Below are positions 14,840 through 17,049 of a stretch of 17,049 nucleotides of DNA, in pieces; position 1 is the stretch's first letter; each line of letters begins with the position of its first letter. Below the pieces are notes generated by a model. It worked only from the letters and a program-made list of their open reading frames with translations, searched no databases and was not told where the DNA came from. Source of the stretch: JAICTV01 sp035634055 (GTDB lineage Bacteria; Planctomycetota; Phycisphaerae; Tepidisphaerales; Tepidisphaeraceae). Position numbers and translations under genes: made by a program. Where the stretch lies: the NCBI GenBank assembly GCA_035634055.1, contig DASQDR010000181.1, positions 1 through 17,049 of the forward strand, in the 5' to 3' direction.

Positions 14840-15247
14840 CGTGTGTCGCGTTGGCGATCCGTTGCCGGCGCTGGCGGGCGGCGTCCGCGGTCGGGCTCTC
14901 GCGCGCTGCCAGGTGCCCGAGCGCCTGTTGCGCTGCCCATCCGACGTGCTGGAGGCGCACCCGCCGATCCCGTGGAAGAGAGCCAGGTGACGATCAACGA
15001 CGGCGCGACGGCAATCGTGGGGTTCCCCCTGCCCGTCGGCGCCCCGCCGACCCCCAGCCCCAGCAACTGGCTGGCGGTGCGCCATGACACGGGCGTGATC
15101 AGCCCCGACGCCTCCGCCGCTGCCGGCTCGCCGATCCCCAAGCCCGGCCGCCGGGGCAACGTCGCCTTCGCCGACGGCCATGTCGCCTTCACCGGTCGCG
15201 CGGAGCTTCACGCCGTCGGGCAGCGCCGCTGGGACCCGACGCGCTGA
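14840..15247 (+). pseudogene. Pseudopilin-like (H-X9-DG) protein remnant
   Basis: The C-terminal part, in the frame ending at TGA 15245-15247, reads EESQVTINDG, SNWLAVRHDTGVISPD and GRRGNVAFADGHVAFTGRAE. This is the tail of planctomycete prepilin-like proteins with the H-X9-DG motif. Just before it, in a different frame, CQVPERLLRCPSDVLEAHPP (about 14908-14967) matches the cysteine-containing mid-region of the same family. The two parts meet at about 14970-14985, so the segment between is deleted and the frame changed. The N-terminal methylation motif and hydrophobic helix (FTLVELLVVI type) are absent; the preceding DNA is the read-through of the PEP-CTERM remnant. The usual length is about 230-300 residues, so more than half is gone. 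Confidence 0.65.
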
Positions 15248-15683
15248 GGTGCGAAACGTCCGGCGCACTTTCCCGCCGACAACGGCGGTTGCGGTTGTTA
15301 GTCTGAGCGGTTGGAGAGCGTGTCGGAAAGGATGTCTGAGACGCTCCCGTGGCGCGGGTTCTCGGGCCGCACGCTCTTTGACAGCATGAATTGCCCGTCC
15401 CTTCCGGGGTAGCCGAGACGCCCGCGGCCAGCGCATGCGAACGCGCAAAACGAACCCAATTTTCCCCCGACCCGAGCCTTCCCTGTGGGGCGGAGGAGAC
15501 GCGGGCAGCCGGGCGCACGCGAAATGTGCAAAACGAACCCAATTTTCCCCAGCCTGGCCCATCCCCCGGCCGGGCAAGGAATTACCGGCAGTGTGCGGCG
15601 CCGGCGCGGGGGCGTACAATGCCGCGTCGCGCGTCGGCGCCCCGCGGGGCGGGGTGCCCAAAGTCGCGGGAGGAAGCACTCGA
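15248..15683. other. Repeat-containing leader region of hflX
   Basis: A 436-bp region with no convincing gene, although the hflX frame stays open back to 15435. It contains two identical 23-bp repeats (listed separately) and a small inverted repeat, GAGCGT...ACGCTC, near 15317-15346. TACAAT at 15615-15620 is a good -10 element, about 60 nt before the hflX start, but I see no convincing -35 at 17 nt. Confidence 0.5.
15445..15550. repeat. Two identical 23-bp direct repeats ('KTNPIF' type)
   Basis: 15445-15467 and 15528-15550 are identical and contain CAAAACGAACCCAATTTT. The flanking 5' sequences also resemble each other (GCGCATGCGAA and GCGCACGCGAA), so each copy is about 37 bp with a 1-nt indel. 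They are markedly AT-richer than the surroundings. Their translations (KTNPIFP, KRTQFSP, QNEPNFP) resemble short spurious proteins I recall from planctomycete genomes, which suggests a dispersed repeat family. Confidence 0.8.
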
Positions 15684-17048
15684 TTGTCTGAACTGAAGCG
15701 AACGGAACTGTCGGTCCGCCAGGAGAAGGCGGTGCTGGTCGGCGTGATCCTGCCGGGGTCGTCGGCCGACCCGCGCGACCCGCTCGGGGAGCTTGGATCG
15801 CTGGCCAAGACCGCCGGCGCCAAGGTCGTCGGCAAGGTGATCCAGCGCCGCCAGAAGCCCGACAGCGGCACCTACATCGGCACCGGCAAGGCCAAGGAGA
15901 TCGCCGCCCTTGCCCGGGCGAAGGACGCCGACGTCGTCATCTTCGACAACGACCTCACGCCCGGCCAGATCGGCGCGCTGGAGAAGATCATCAGCACCGA
16001 GATGGGCAAGAAGCGCACCGAGTCGATGAAGATCCTCGACCGCTCGGAGCTGATCCTGGACATCTTCGCCAGCCGCGCCCAGACCCCCGAGGCCAAGCTC
16101 CAGGTCGAGCTGGCGCAGATGCAGTACACCTACCCGCGGCTGACGCGCATGTGGGGGCACCTCGAGCGCATCGCGGGGCAGTCGGGCGGGCTGGGGATCG
16201 GCACCCGCGGGCCGGGCGAGACCCAGCTCGAGACCGACCGCCGCATCGTTCGCAAGCGCGTCGCCGACCTGAAGAGCGATATCTCCAAGATCCAGGAACG
16301 CAAGAGCCGGCTGGTCTTCGAGCGCAACCGCACGCACTTCACCGTCTGCATCGTCGGCTACACCAACGCCGGCAAGAGCACCCTGTTCAACACCCTGACC
16401 GCCGCCGGGACGTACGCGGATGACAAGCTGTTCGCCACGCTGGATACCAAGACCCGGGCCTGGCGGCTGGAGCGCGGGACCGAGGTGCTGCTGAGCGACA
16501 CCGTCGGCTTCGTGCGCGACCTGCCGCACAACCTGGTCGCGTCGTTCAAGGCGACGCTGGAAGAGGCCGTCCACGCCGACCTGCTGCTGCACGTGCTGGA
16601 CGTCGGCCACCCCCATGCGCAGGTGCAGTACGAGTCGGTTCACAAGGTGCTGGAGGAGATCGGCGTCCACCACGGCGGCGAGGACGCCAAGCCGGAGATC
16701 CTGCTGCTCAACAAGGTGGACACCGAGGAGGGCGAGGAGAACTTCCCCTTCTGGCGCACGCTCCACCCGGACGCCATCCCCATCAGCGCCAAGACCGGCC
16801 GCGGCCTGAGCCAGCTCCACGAGGCGGTCTACCAGCACGTCCGTGGGCAGCAGGTGGACGTGACCCTGGAGGCGGACGTCGGCAACGGCAAGCTCATCTC
16901 CTTCATCGAGTCGCACACGCGCGTCCGCGAGCGCGAGTTCAACGACGGCCGCGTCGTCATCCGCGCCACCATGGGCAAGCAAACCCTCGCCGACCTGTCC
17001 CGCAACGACCAGGTCGAGGTGAAGGCGGTGGAGGCAGCGGCGGAATAG
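15684..17048 (+). CDS. hflX: Ribosome-associated GTPase HflX
   Basis: A 454-residue GTPase that binds the large ribosomal subunit and, in studied bacteria, splits stalled ribosomes under stress. The N-terminal HflX domain (about 15-200) contains the ribosome-interacting region with GTRGPGETQLETDRR (173-187) and a following coiled-coil-like helix. The G domain has G1 GYTNAGKST (225-233), G3 DTVGF (272-276), G4 NKVD (343-346) and G5 SAK (368-370). All motifs are intact, and the C-terminal domain is present to TAG 17046-17048. I prefer the TTG at 15684: GGGAGG lies 10 nt upstream, and the protein-like sequence begins there (SELKRTELSVRQEKAVLVGV). The ATG at 15435 would add 83 residues translated from dispersed repeats. 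The gene is independent of the broken genes before it. Confidence 0.95.
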   Translation: MSELKRTELSVRQEKAVLVGVILPGSSADPRDPLGELGSLAKTAGAKVVGKVIQRRQKPDSGTYIGTGKAKEIAALARAKDADVVIFDNDLTPGQIGALEKIISTEMGKKRTESMKILDRSELILDIFASRAQTPEAKLQVELAQMQYTYPRLTRMWGHLERIAGQSGGLGIGTRGPGETQLETDRRIVRKRVADLKSDISKIQERKSRLVFERNRTHFTVCIVGYTNAGKSTLFNTLTAAGTYADDKLFATLDTKTRAWRLERGTEVLLSDTVGFVRDLPHNLVASFKATLEEAVHADLLLHVLDVGHPHAQVQYESVHKVLEEIGVHHGGEDAKPEILLLNKVDTEEGEENFPFWRTLHPDAIPISAKTGRGLSQLHEAVYQHVRGQQVDVTLEADVGNGKLISFIESHTRVREREFNDGRVVIRATMGKQTLADLSRNDQVEVKAVEAAAE

Positions 17049-17049
17049 G

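Noticed and set aside
15435..15683. N-terminal extension of HflX by 83 residues
   Set aside because: The extension is the translation of dispersed repeats. A TTG with GGGAGG upstream stands where the family-like sequence begins.
15582..16982. A minus-strand open frame of 466 codons opposite hflX
   Set aside because: Antisense of the clearly real GTPase. The composition is low-complexity Leu/Val/Gly/Asp and no domain is recognisable.

Overview
The window is 17 kb of very GC-rich, densely coded bacterial DNA. Three signs point to a planctomycete, probably of class Phycisphaerae: a PEP-CTERM-type sorting tail at about 14.73-14.80 kb, a pseudopilin C-terminus of the 'H-X9-DG' type (GNVAFADGHV) at about 15.17 kb, and short dispersed repeats whose spurious translation reads KTNPIF. 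This placement is an inference from protein style. There is no rRNA or other phylogenetic marker apart from hflX.

Layout. From 1 to 3.9 kb, on the minus strand: a broken NmrA/SDR remnant, msrB, a small pentapeptide-repeat protein and a secreted GH78-like (alpha-L-rhamnosidase type) glycosidase. From 4.2 to 5.27 kb, on the plus strand: a zinc alcohol dehydrogenase whose GHE metal motif is scrambled by two compensating frameshifts. From 5.3 to 5.6 kb: an intergenic block with 23-bp tandem repeats and a long imperfect palindrome. From 5.6 to 13.83 kb everything is on the minus strand: msrA, a broken quinone-oxidoreductase-like gene, an NADPH:FMN reductase, a three-gene set (cytochrome P460, sulfite-oxidase-like molybdoenzyme, ferredoxin-reductase-like flavoprotein), a tandem pair of epoxide hydrolases of which one is internally deleted, a second zinc alcohol dehydrogenase, and a SnoaL-like protein. 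From 14.1 to 15.25 kb, on the plus strand: a mosaic of broken surface-protein and pseudopilin fragments. From 15.68 kb to the end, on the plus strand: intact hflX, preceded by two identical 23-bp repeats.

Function. The intact genes suggest an accessory redox and detoxification region. MsrA and MsrB repair oxidised methionine. The molybdoenzyme and flavoprotein are coupled by a 1-nt gap and follow a c-type cytochrome P460. Epoxide hydrolase, alcohol dehydrogenase, SnoaL-like protein and FMN reductase would handle small reactive organics. I see no phage, transposase, CRISPR or defence genes.

The most striking property is the number of broken genes: five loci carry internal deletions, frameshifts or a premature stop between well-preserved neighbours. 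Either this is an actively decaying accessory region with a recurring internal-deletion mode, or the assembly contains errors at GC-rich sequence. Reads would decide. I found no convincing new multi-gene system. The best candidates for a second look are the P460/molybdoenzyme/flavoprotein operon and the repeat-associated intergenic regions.
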